Virus record (IMG/VR): IMGVR_UViG_3300024265_000030
Location: 62,001 to 126,000 of that record
DNA: 64,000 nucleotides
Reading direction: 5' to 3' (one strand)
Source of the DNA: a virus
Position 1 is the stretch's first letter. Each line of letters begins with the position of its first letter. The translations under genes and the position numbers were made by a program. The notes below the pieces were generated by a model. That model was not told the origin of the DNA and searched no databases. It was given only the letters and a program-made list of their open reading frames with translations. Below, one piece after another: positions 47,101 through 59,100 of the stretch.

Positions 47101-50100
47101 GAATGCTGTTACTGCAAAGGATTTGGGTGGGGCGATGAAACAGGCAGGTAGTATAGCTAAATTAATGGGGCTTGGTTTTGAGGAACTCACAGGTATCATG
47201 GCTGCATTACAGGAGACTACCAGAAGAGGTGGACCTACAATCGGACGTGCAATTAGGTTTATGTTAGTTCATTTAAGAACAGATGAAACAGAGAAAGCTT
47301 TAACTGATTTAGGTATTTCTATAAGAAAGACAGCCGGAGAATATAGAACAGCTTCATCTGTATTTAAGGAAGTAGCTGAGAGGTGGAGAGAATTAACAAG
47401 TGCTCAAAAGTACCAAGTTTCTTATGCTATAGGGCACGTAAGGTTTGGTGCATTTGTAGCTGCAATGTTTGAGAATTGGGCTAAGGTTACTAAAGCTACA
47501 ACAGAAGCTACTTACGCTCATGGATCTGCAATGGCAGAAAATGAAATAGCTATGCAGGCGTTTAAGAAACAAGTAACAGGTTTACGTAATGAATGGGAGG
47601 CTTTTATTTATTCTTTTGGTAGAACAGGTATCTTAGGTATACTACGTGGATTTCTTTCAATAGGTAAGGGTATCTTAGGTGTATTTGATAAACTGCCAGG
47701 GGTTATAAAGACTACAATTTCTGTCTTGGGTACATCTGCTGTTTTATTTATGGGACTTAGTCGATTTTTACGATGGTATTTTAGTATTGATTTATCAGAT
47801 GTTATTCGCAGGTGGGGATTAAGAGCGGCAGGAAAAGAGGCGGCAAAAACTATAGGTTTTTTAAAGAATGTTTCTTCAGTAGCTATTGGTAAAAATATAT
47901 CTGAGACAGAAACACTAGCAATGGCACAAAACACAGTAACAGGATCTGTGCAGGGAACAAATGTTTTATATACTACGAGTCTTGGCCTCCTTAACTCTAT
48001 GACTTTAGCTACAAGGGAGTTAGCGGTTGCTCAGGGTTTAGTTACTGGGGGCACGACAAAAGTAGCTATGCAGACGTTACCCTCTACCCTTGTGATGCAA
48101 AGAGGGAGACTTGCACCTACTTCAGCAAGAACGATAAAGGAGAGCGTAGCAGTAGCGGGTACGGGTGCAGCAGTCAAAAGATCATTATTTCAGAAGAGTA
48201 CTTTTAGAGAAACATTTCGTGCAGCTAGGGTATCCGGGAAAGCTACAGGAAATAGATGGGGTAATGCTTTTATGGCTGCAACCTGGTTAAGGGTTAAGGG
48301 TTTAGGTAAGGGATCTTTTTGGAAGGGTTTAGGTTTAGCTTTAACTAAGGTAGGAGGTACTTTAGCAGGATTTTTAACTAGTCCTCTTGGGATTGTAGCG
48401 GCAGCTATAGCAGGTACTACAGCAGCCCTATGGGGATTTAGGAAAGTAACAGATAACACATCTAAAATTATAATTGAAAAAAACAAAAAGTTAATTAACG
48501 AACTTCAGCAGTCTTTAAATGAGGCTAAAATAGCTATTGTTTCTTATACAACGGCTTTAGAGAATATCGCTACGGGTGCTAGGGTTGATTTAAGTGCTAT
48601 TGAAAGAGAGAAGAAATTAAGATCAGATATAGCTTCCCGGTTTCCTGGGTTAGTGAAAGGTTATACAGATTACGGGGATGCTATTCTTGAGTCTTCAAAC
48701 AGGGTTGGTGTACTTAAAAAAAGAATGGAAGAGTTAGCCACAGTAAAAGCTGTAGAACTAATAGGTATACAGTTAGAGGAAGTTAGTGTTATATTAAGAG
48801 ATCTATCAGACCCGAGAGTAGGCAGAAATATTTTAACTTATTTACCGGCCAGTCTGGGTTTGTTGGATAGTACTATAGACAAACTAAGAAAAAATATTAA
48901 AGAATATAATAATCTACGAGAAGCTTACAATGAGGCATTTAAAAGAGGTTATGATGTTACTACTATTAGAAAAAATATGGGTGAGATTGCTGAGGAGATT
49001 AGAGAGGGAACCAAGGTAGTAAATACTTCTTTTATTCAGGCAGAAAATAGAATGAGAAGTATAGCAAAGATGGGCGGAACTGCTGCAGTTGAGGCAATTG
49101 GGAGGGCATTACAAACAAACTCATCAAATCTGGAAATTTATATAACTAGTATAGTTCAAAGTTTAGGTACGGAAGATGTTTTAAAAGGATTCAGAGCATT
49201 TTTTGTTAAAACATTTGGCCCGGACTTAGGTACGATTATAAAAGATTCTGTTAGGAATATACCTTTACCAGCTTTAAAAGAGTCGGCGGAGGCTATATCA
49301 AAAGCTATTTCCGATTCTTTATTAACAAATATAGACGTTAAGGGGTCTACCCGAAAGGCAGTTAGAAAAATAGTTAAAGATTTAGAAGATGCGATTAGGG
49401 GTGAAGATTATCAGGAAGCTTTGTTATCGGCTATGGAAGGTATATATGAAATCAGGGGAAAACTAAGCGATAATGCGGTACAGAAATTAACTAGTAAGAT
49501 GGGCGAGTTTGCTATAGTTTTCGCAAAAAAGATAGAAGGCGATGCGAAAGAACATAGAAAAATGTTTATTAAGACTACCGAGGGGTATGCTATAATAGAT
49601 GAAGAAGCTATAGCAAACATATTTGGAGGTAAAGATATAGATTTAGAGCTTATTAAAAAGAAAAAAGAATTTATAATGAAATACAAAAAGTCTGGCGATG
49701 TGATTGATATGATTGAAGAAATGCAGCGAGAGAAAGGTAAGTGGGAAGGAGATACATACGTTATTAAAGTAGGTATTAAACCAGATGAAGTATACTTTAA
49801 TAAACTTAAAGTGGCGATGGACGCTGTTAAGGGTTATTCTGCATACCTTAAAGTGATGGATCAGTATTTAACTGGAATTAGTGCAACAGAAAAAAACAGA
49901 GTAAGTATGATGAAGGATGCTTATTCTATAGGTACGAAGTCAGCAAAAGAATACGCTAATATACTTGATGCTTTGGAAATTAAAATCAAAAAGAACTTAA
50001 GTAGGTTTGGTGGTTTAATGGGTGCTGGTCCGGAATTTAAAAGGGAGATGCTTGATATTACAAGATTAAGAGCAGAAGCAGAATTAACTGTTAATAAGTA

Positions 50101-53100
50101 TAATCAGTGGCGTTCCTTAAAGAATAGAATGTTAGCAGATCCTGCAGCATTTCAAAAGGATACACACGCAGTAAGAACCTTTAAGAATTTAATAGGAGAT
50201 ATCCAGGCTAGTTATAAAACATTACCGAGAGAAGCGCAGGAAATGTACAGGGGTGTTTTTAAAGATATAGATAAAGTTTTAATCGATGAAGACCAGGTAG
50301 AGAAGAATAAAGAAAAGATTTTAGGTGCAATTAGGGATATAGCTGATAAGGCTAAATATAAAGGTGTATTAACTTTTGAAACAATTGATACACGTGTTTT
50401 TGATAAAGCCATAGATGAAATATATAAAAAGTTTAGGGACACTTCAGCCCTTACATCAAAAGACGTAGAAAGTATAATAAATAAAATCCCTATAGATACA
50501 GGGGCTGTAATTAATGCTGAAATAGATAATATGAGAAAAAAAATAAATACGATGAAGAAAGAGCAGTTTCCCGGGCTATTCGGTACTATTTCAGAAAGTG
50601 ACATAAATTATTTTAAACAGCTAAATACGCTATATGGAGAATTAGAGAAAAAAAGAAGAACTGCTAAGGTTTTAGGTAAGGCTTTACCATTTATTCCTAA
50701 AAAAACTGATTTAGATGCAGTTAGTAAATCTCTAGATAGTTTAATAAAAGAACATGGAGCAAGACTTGCATCAGGAGTTTCAGTAGATATTAGTAAAAGT
50801 GTTTTACCGCGTTTGAAAAAAGAGTTAGAAGCAGTGCAACTGATGAAAATGGAATTTAAATTAGATGAAGCACAGGCCGCTAAGCAGGCAGTAGGTGCGG
50901 CTGAATTATTTAAATCCGCTTTTACAAGAGAATTACATGAGAGGGTAGGAGAAGAAGCAGGAGGAAAACTTGCTTTAGGTACAGTAAAGGGGCTTCAGCG
51001 TGGTTTAACGGTTTTAGGAGGTACTAATTTTTATAGACTATTAGCAGGTACAATGAAGATAGATAAAGTAGCTAATCAGTTAATAAGATCAGGTCAAAAA
51101 GCATTTGAGAAAGCTAGTAGAGGACGAGGTGGTACTGATACGATGACTGCTATACTAGGTTTAACTCAACAGAATATAGGCGAAGCATTAAGGACAGCTA
51201 ATTTAGGAGGAGTAGCTATAAACGCAGCTAGTCAGATATGGGATGAATATTTAAGCAGGGCCAGGGACGGAAGTACAGAGAGTATTGCAGTTTTTACAGA
51301 AACAATAAAAGCTTTTTCTAAGGCCGCAGGGAATACAACGGGAGAAATGTTAGACAACATAACAAAACAAATGGAAGAGGGCATGAGGCCTGATGTAGCT
51401 TTTATGGATATGGTTAAAAGCCTTGGTTTAGCCCCTGAGGATTTAAGACTTATACAACAACAATCAACAAAAATGCTTTCGACTATTACAGCTATACAGA
51501 AGGGTATGGGAGATGCAGCGAGTGACTACTCTAAGTCTTTAACAGAGTCAGGTAAAAAGTCTAGACTGGAAATAGTTAGTTTGTTAAGTGAGTCTTTAAA
51601 TATAGCTAAATATTATGAAAAAAGAAGAGACGAGGCTATAAAGGACATGAAGGAGTATGTAACTACTCTAGTAAGCTATAGTAAAGAATTGACTTCTGGA
51701 GTAGGTGTGTCTTTTGCTGAATTTTCAGAAAAGATGGGTGGGCATCTTGGTGGTATACGTAAGATGTTAAATATATTTTCAAAATCTACTGAAGCAGAAG
51801 TAAGAGGGTGGGCTAAAGCTTTAAAGGAGATTTTAGGTAGAAAGTTTGTAGAGGCTTTTACAGGTTTTAATATCCAGGCGATAAAGCAGTCTATTAATGC
51901 AATAAGGGATGCCTTAGCTACTGAAGAATTTGAAGAAACCGGTTACGCTGGCATGACAGCATTGGCGAGTCAAATAAAGAAATTAGGTATAGCTTTAGCT
52001 AAAACAGCAATAAAGTTCCCAGAAGTTAAAACGTGGGGTAAAATGGTTAAGGAGGCTTTTGATAAAAAGACAGTGGCTGAAGCGGAAGCAATGGGAAAAG
52101 CATTAATAAAGTTAGGAAATGAAACAGATGAGTTACGTAAGAGGCGGGATTATTTAAAAAAAGGACCACCTGCAGGGGCAAAGGTTATATTTTTTGATCC
52201 TGCTAGTGTTAACGAATTAGATGAACAAATAAAACAGAATGAGATACGCTACACTAGGTTAAAAACTCAACTAGTAGCAGGATCTACAGCAATGAAAAGT
52301 TATTTTGAGGATACGTCGAAAGAATTTAATGAGTTATTTAGGGTACTTGGTTATACAGATAAACAGATTAAAGTATCTGATAAAAATTTACAGGCTTTAG
52401 GCTTAACAGGTATACGGGCAGCTTATGCTGTTATTCAGCAGCAGATTAGTTGGATTAAAATGAATAAGTCTTTATCTGATTTTGTAACAGTTGCTGACCT
52501 GTACACAGATATAGGTTTGGTAAATAGAATAGGTGAATTGACTCCTGTTATTTCTGCTACAGAAGAAGTGCTTACCGCATTAAAAAAGGAGTATATAAGT
52601 AACACTGAAAAGTTAAGGGAATACACGGAACAAACAGAAGATTTTATTAAAGTGCAAGAGAGACAAAAAATAATAGTGGAAACGGTAAAAGATGTAGAGA
52701 ACTGGAGGGAAAGATTAGTAGGGTTTGAAAGTATGAGATCTTCGTATTCAGATTTAAATAAAAGTTTAAATTTATTAGATGCTCAAACAAAGGTATATCA
52801 GTCTAGTTTAGATTCTGTAAGTAAAACTGCTGATTATTTTAAAACAACAATTGATAAACTGATTGAATCTTCATTACGTTCCGGAGAGTGGGGTTGGGAT
52901 AAAGTTCCGCCACTTATAAAAAGCTCTATAAGTCAGCTAGAGTCTTACTACTCAGAACTGTTAGCTTTACAGAGACAGCAGGATGTTATTTATAACCAGG
53001 TAGATAGACTAGGCGATGCATGGGTGGATGCGCTACATGCCCCTGATGAAGAACAAACACTTTTGAAGTCTATAACAGATAGTTTTAAACAATTAAGAAG

Positions 53101-56100
53101 AGATGCATCAAGAAATTTTATACAGCCTGTTCTTGATGACTGGAAGAACTTATTTGCTGGAACTGTACCTATCAAAGATATACAAGTAGATGCAAGTGCG
53201 GAAATAAAGTTTATAGTAGCAGAGATTAAAAGATTAGAAGAAAATATTAGAAGCGAGAAAGGTGTATTCGAGGAAGTTTTTTTAGGTGATCTAAAAAAGG
53301 CATTAGGTATTTTAAATGAGAACGACACTATACAAGCACTTAATAGCATGAGTAAGGTTATTAACAATATATTACTGGGTAAGGGGGGTGTGGTAAGTGC
53401 ACCTGTACCCCTTAAAAAGGCAAGTGGGGTTGTACTAACTGCTGCTCAGGGAGTAGTGGATGGAAGGTCTGGAGGTCAGTTAGGTCACGCTGTAGCTAAG
53501 GAAGGTAGTGTTTTAGCTGAACTTCATCCAGGAGAAATAGTTGTACCAGCTCGGTTAGCAGGAGGGGTACCCTCTTACATAACTAATCAATTACCTGTTT
53601 ATGATGGATTTTCTTCAGGGATACGTATGGCTGAGGGTGGTGTATTAACCGAAGAAGAAAATCTTAAAAAAGCAAAACAGGTTGCTGATAGTTTATTTAA
53701 TAAAGGTCTTTTTCTGGAAGCTGTATCTGCGTATAGAGGTATACTAAAGGTAAGGCCTAATGATCGGGATGTTAATTTAAACCTTAATAGATTACTAAGT
53801 CAAAATGCCTTTAGTGATCCTTCTATAAAATTAGAAAGAGAAAAAGATATAGCTAAACACCCCGAGATAGAAGAAAAAATAAAGGAGGCTAATCTTCTCT
53901 ACAGATCACAGGAGTATAAGAAGGCGCTTGATATTTTTACAGGCATAAGGTTTAAATACAAAGATATTGAACAAGATAGTAAGTGGCTTACGTATGGTTT
54001 TATAGAGAGGATAAAGACATTTATTGAATATAATAAACCCGGGGATGTAGCAGGTCTGATTAAGGAAAAGCCGGAATTAGGTAAGGCTCTTGATCCGCGG
54101 GATATGAATTTAGAGGATGTAGAGTTGTTGGCACGAAGTTCTTCAAGTAAAAAAGAATTGAAATCTATACTGAGTGAGATACCCCTGGATAACCATAATG
54201 TTCGTTTAGGTATGGAATCTTTGATAAAGGAGAAATCTTATTTTTATAAATTATTTGAAAGGCTAAAAAAATGGGGTGCAGTTAGGTCTGAAGTAAGTTT
54301 CGCAAAAGAAATGATGAAGTCACTTAATAAAGAAGCTGTAGTTGATTACTTAGGGATAGAAAAATTTAAGAGATATTTTCCTAAGATACCAATTACTAGT
54401 AAACAATTTGCTTCAGGTATTAGAATGGTTGAAGGTGGACAGTTACCCTTACCCAGAGCAGCAGTAAGAGGAAGATTTACACAGGAGGAAAAAGAGAAAC
54501 AAGCTGAGAATCGTTGGAAAGTAATGGCAAAGATAGCTTCTGCAGCTTGGAAGTTGGGCGGAAAAGGTGTTACAGGGTTTATGGGTTTAATAAGTTCTGC
54601 TCTTAAGAAAGAGATAACTCTTCCTGAAATGAATAATCAGTTAACTAAAGATCAGTTAGAGATGAGGGACGCGATAATGCGTGGTTTCGGAGGTAAGTAT
54701 AAAACAGCAGATACGAAAACTGACCTTAATTTTTGGAAAGATGTATATAGGGGTTTAGGGATTATGGGTAAAGGTCTTTCTACGGGATGGAAGGGATTTA
54801 TTAAATTTATAAAAGATCATATGAGTTTAAAAGAAATATATTTAGGTGCTAGGGCACAGCAAGGGCAACCAACTGCACTTGATATAGCTGCTGGTCGTGC
54901 TTCTGGTTTACGTTTATCTGAAGGTGGACAGTTAGGCCATGCTGTTGCCGCTGCGGGTGAAGTAGCTGCAACATTACATCCAGGTGAGATAGTTGTACCG
55001 GCTCATCTTGCAGGGGGAGTGCCGTATAATATTGTAAATAAGTTACCGGTTTATGACGGGTTTTCTTCCGGTGTACGTATGCAGGGCGGAGGTAGTATAG
55101 GGGGGGTTACTGAAGTTAAAAGTGAATTAGATAAATCTTTTGCTAAGTTAGTGATAGGTTTTAAAGCAGCTGCATTGAACATGGAAGTATCAGATAAGGT
55201 TTTTAGACAGAATTTGGAAGCTCAACGGAGTACTAACAGGAGCATGGAAGATGTAGGCAGGAACATGGAGGTAGTAAGTAAGGGTTATAAAAAAAGAGCT
55301 GCTGTTTCTGCTTCTCCTGAGGATAGTAGGAGTAGTGCTATACGCATAGATACAGACAGTATGGTTTCTAAAGGCAGTGTAGGTGGAGGAGGAGCTTCTC
55401 TAGAGATAGGTATGGTTAAAGCTACAGATGTTATAAAAGGATTTAATACTATTCTAAGTAAACAGGAAGACAAAGTTAAGGAGTTAACAGACGCTTATAC
55501 AAAACTTAAACAAGAAACAGGCGATCTTAAAACAGCTTCTAAAGAGGCGAAGGAGGCATTAGCAAAAGCTGATTGGGAGAAAGCTATTAATCAAGTTGGA
55601 TTAGGTTTATTGCATGCGACTGAATTTGTTGCTAAGAAGGCTGAGCCTGTGCTTGTGGGTGGTTTTCAGGCAATAGTAGCCGGTATGAGCGGAAGTGCTG
55701 AAGTGTTAGCTATGGCTAGAGAAAAGTTAGGGGTAGAAATGGGTAAGCGTGAAAAGCAAGTTAGAGAAGAATTAGCAGGGAAAGCTGTAAAGAAAGAGGA
55801 AAAGAAACAAGTAACAAGAAGAGCTACTGAAATAACAGAAACAATAGGTATTCAAAAAGCCTCCGGAATAAAAATGCATTTAGGAAAGGCAGAAGGGGAG
55901 CGAAAAGACATAAGCCTATCAGCAGAAGACATGGTAAAGACAGTAATGCTAAGTACAGAGGACTATGCAAATGCCTTGTCTAATTTAAGAGACCCCGACA
56001 CTGTAGATGCCCTGAATGCTTTACAAATTCAAATGATAGGGGTTAGCGATAAAGCTTACAAAACAGCAGAGGCTGAACTTGTGAATGCTAAGGCTAAAAA

Positions 56101-59100
56101 AGAAGCTGAAACAGCGACTCAGAAAGCTAGTGAAAAACAGTTAGAAGCTGCGAAAAAAAGTGATGCTTTTGGAAAAGCTATGGGAACGGTTATTGCAACG
56201 CTGGAGGTTGGTATAGGTCAGCAAATGATGAAGGATTTTAAAACATTAGCAGAAGATATAAGTTTAACAATCGGCGGAATAACACTTCAAGGGACAGGTA
56301 AGACAACAGGTACCCGAATGAAAGAAGCCGGATTAGAAGACTTTCAGATGAAGACTGCTGCAGATAGGCCAGAAGTGCAAGAATCTGTTTCTGGAGGAGG
56401 TGCGGTTGGTGCGGTTGTAGGTAAGCAGCTAGGTACTACTGCGGGTGCAGCTCTAGGGGCTGCATTAGGTGGTCCTGCAGGAGCTAAGATAGGTGCTGCA
56501 ATTGGTGATGTAGCTGGTGATATACTAGGATCTGTAGTAGGTTCTTGGTTAGGGGAATTATTTGCTCCAAAGGAAACAGAAGAAGAAAAACAGAAAAGGG
56601 AAATTGAGTCAGCTATTAACTCTGCTAAGTTATTTGGTTCTGCTTTAGATAGTTTAAGCTCGGTAACAGCTTTAGCTACGGAGAGTATGAGTGTAGTTTT
56701 TGACGATATGAAAGGTAAAATTGGGGAAGCTATAACTTCCTTTGGTAGAGGACTTGAAGATGGAAAATTACTTATTAGTACTTTTGGAAAGGAGTACATA
56801 AAAACGACAGATAATGTTAAAGATGCGGCTGGTAATATAACTCAGTTTGGTACTGTCGATATAGACTATGATAAAATAAAATCTGATTATGAGGATTTGA
56901 GTGTACAGATAAATGAAGCATCTTCTGCGGCACAGTTTAGTGCTGAGGGATTTAAGAAGGCAGCGGCTACAGGAGGAGAAGCTTCTTTTGTAAGTGAGGA
57001 AGGAGAGGAGACAGGACTTTACGATTTATTGATCGATATAACAGATCAGATGAGTGAGTCTTTTGATTTACTGGATTCACAGGCAATAAAGACATCAGCT
57101 ACTTTAAACCTATTTGGCGGTGTTATGACTGCAGCGGGTGGTAATGTAAAAGAAGCCGGACGTGCGATGATGGGTATGGTTGTTGAAGGCTACAAGGTAG
57201 TAGAAGTTTTTAAAGATATGGGTGAAGGTGGTGGTAAGAAGTTAAACTTTGATGCGCTGTTAGGACCTACAATGGCTGAGATAGGTGCTATGATGGCTGA
57301 TTCCGAACTTATAGGGGCTCAAAGAGATGCCTCTAATGCAATGCGAGATTTATATACAGAACAGGCTGGTGTTGAGGCTAAACAGGATGTTAAAGAGGAT
57401 AAAAGTTTTTTATTTTGGAAATGGAAGGGTAAAGAAGATGATCCTATTAAGGTTGCTGAAAGAAATAAGGCTATATTGGACGCTCAAAAGAATGCTGCGG
57501 CTTCTGCATCAGAGGCAGCGGCTTTAGATAAAAAGATAGCAGACCTTAAGAAGGAAGTTGAAAAAAAGACACAAGAAGCAATTTCTAAGATGGACGAATA
57601 CGCTAAGACTATTAATGATTTAATGACTACTGGTGTTGCTTCTAGAGAGGCGTGGGGTATGGTAGGTAGTATGTTTCAGAGTATGGGAGGTCTTGCTAGT
57701 GAGTTTGATATGTTGGCTGATGCTTTTGGTCAGGCAGGTCAAGATATTGGAGGTCTTTTTTCCGGGGTTGGTGTTGCAGGCGGTTTATCTCTATTACCTG
57801 AGGGTGATGTTAATCGTGCATCTAAGATATTAACAAGTTCAACACAGGAAGGTTTAAATCAGTATAATAAAATAATAAAAGGTCAGGCTGATAATTTTGC
57901 GAAATCAAGCGATAAGCTAGTTTCTTCTACCGGAGATATGTTAGCTTTATCTGCTGAGCAGGTTTCTACGTTGTTAGGTGTATCTCAAGAAGTTGCTCAG
58001 CAGTTGGCCGGTATGAGTTTACGAGAAATATATCAGGAATATAGAAACTTCTTACAAGGTGAAGCTCAGAAGAGTGTAGAGTTGCAAAGAAAAGAATTAG
58101 ATATGCTTGCCAATGTAACTGTTACTGGCTTTGATTCTATCATGTTTACTCATCAGGATTATTTGCAGGCAATGAGTGATACTTTATCACAGTGGGCGGC
58201 AGATAATGATTTAATAAAACAGGGAATAGGAGAAGCTATAGATAAGTTTAGTACAACAGCAGAGTATATAGCTAAAGATGTATTTGCTACATCTATATCT
58301 GGACTAGGAAGTGATCTTGCTGGGATTTTTGATGTTTTTGGTAACGCACCAAAAGAAAGTTTGCAGTTATTTACTGAAACAGGCCGAGGTCAGTTAGAAG
58401 TTTCAGGTGCAGCAAAAGAGTTTTACGGAGAACAGCTAAAACTTATGTCTGATCAGATTCAAGCAATAAAAGATATGCAGTTAGCTAATGTAGCAGGTAT
58501 GCACTCTTTAGCTTCAGAGGTAGGAACTGCAGTCGTAGGGCAGGGTCCTGCAGTTGCTGCTGCAATGGGAAGACTAACATCTGCAACTACTTTTGGTAGT
58601 GCTACTTACGGAGAAGCATTGATTGCTGAGGATTTGGCTATTTTGGAGGAGGCAATTCAAAGTGGTAATTTATCTCAGGATGAGCAATTACGTTTACAAG
58701 GACGTTTGTTTTCCCTTAATTCAGATATAGCTAAAACAAACCTTGATATATCTCAAAAAGAATCGGAGTTGATTAATTTAGGTCAAGAGTCAAATGACTT
58801 ATTGAATAGACAGATAGATGCTTATCAAAAAGAGTTTGGGAAACCAGGGTTAGAAAAGGAATTTATTCAACGTAACATGGAGTTTCTACGTAATATGCAG
58901 CAGTCTATTAACAGGGCAACTGGAGGAGTATTTACTACAGAGACTGGTGATATTTCACGAATATCAGAAGCTGAATGGGTGGCATTACAGGGAGTAGGTG
59001 AAGGTCAGTTTCAAATAGCTCAGACATTAGAAGAGTTTGAGAAGTTATATGGTCAGAAGATTGATCGAGGACCTAAAGAGGTTGCTACTTATGCTACTGT

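Noticed and set aside
56344-56799. 151-codon minus-strand frame opposite the tape measure
   Set aside because: It mirrors the glycine/alanine-rich and acidic part of the tape measure and has no ribosome site; the other minus-strand frames at 47-55 kb are of the same kind.
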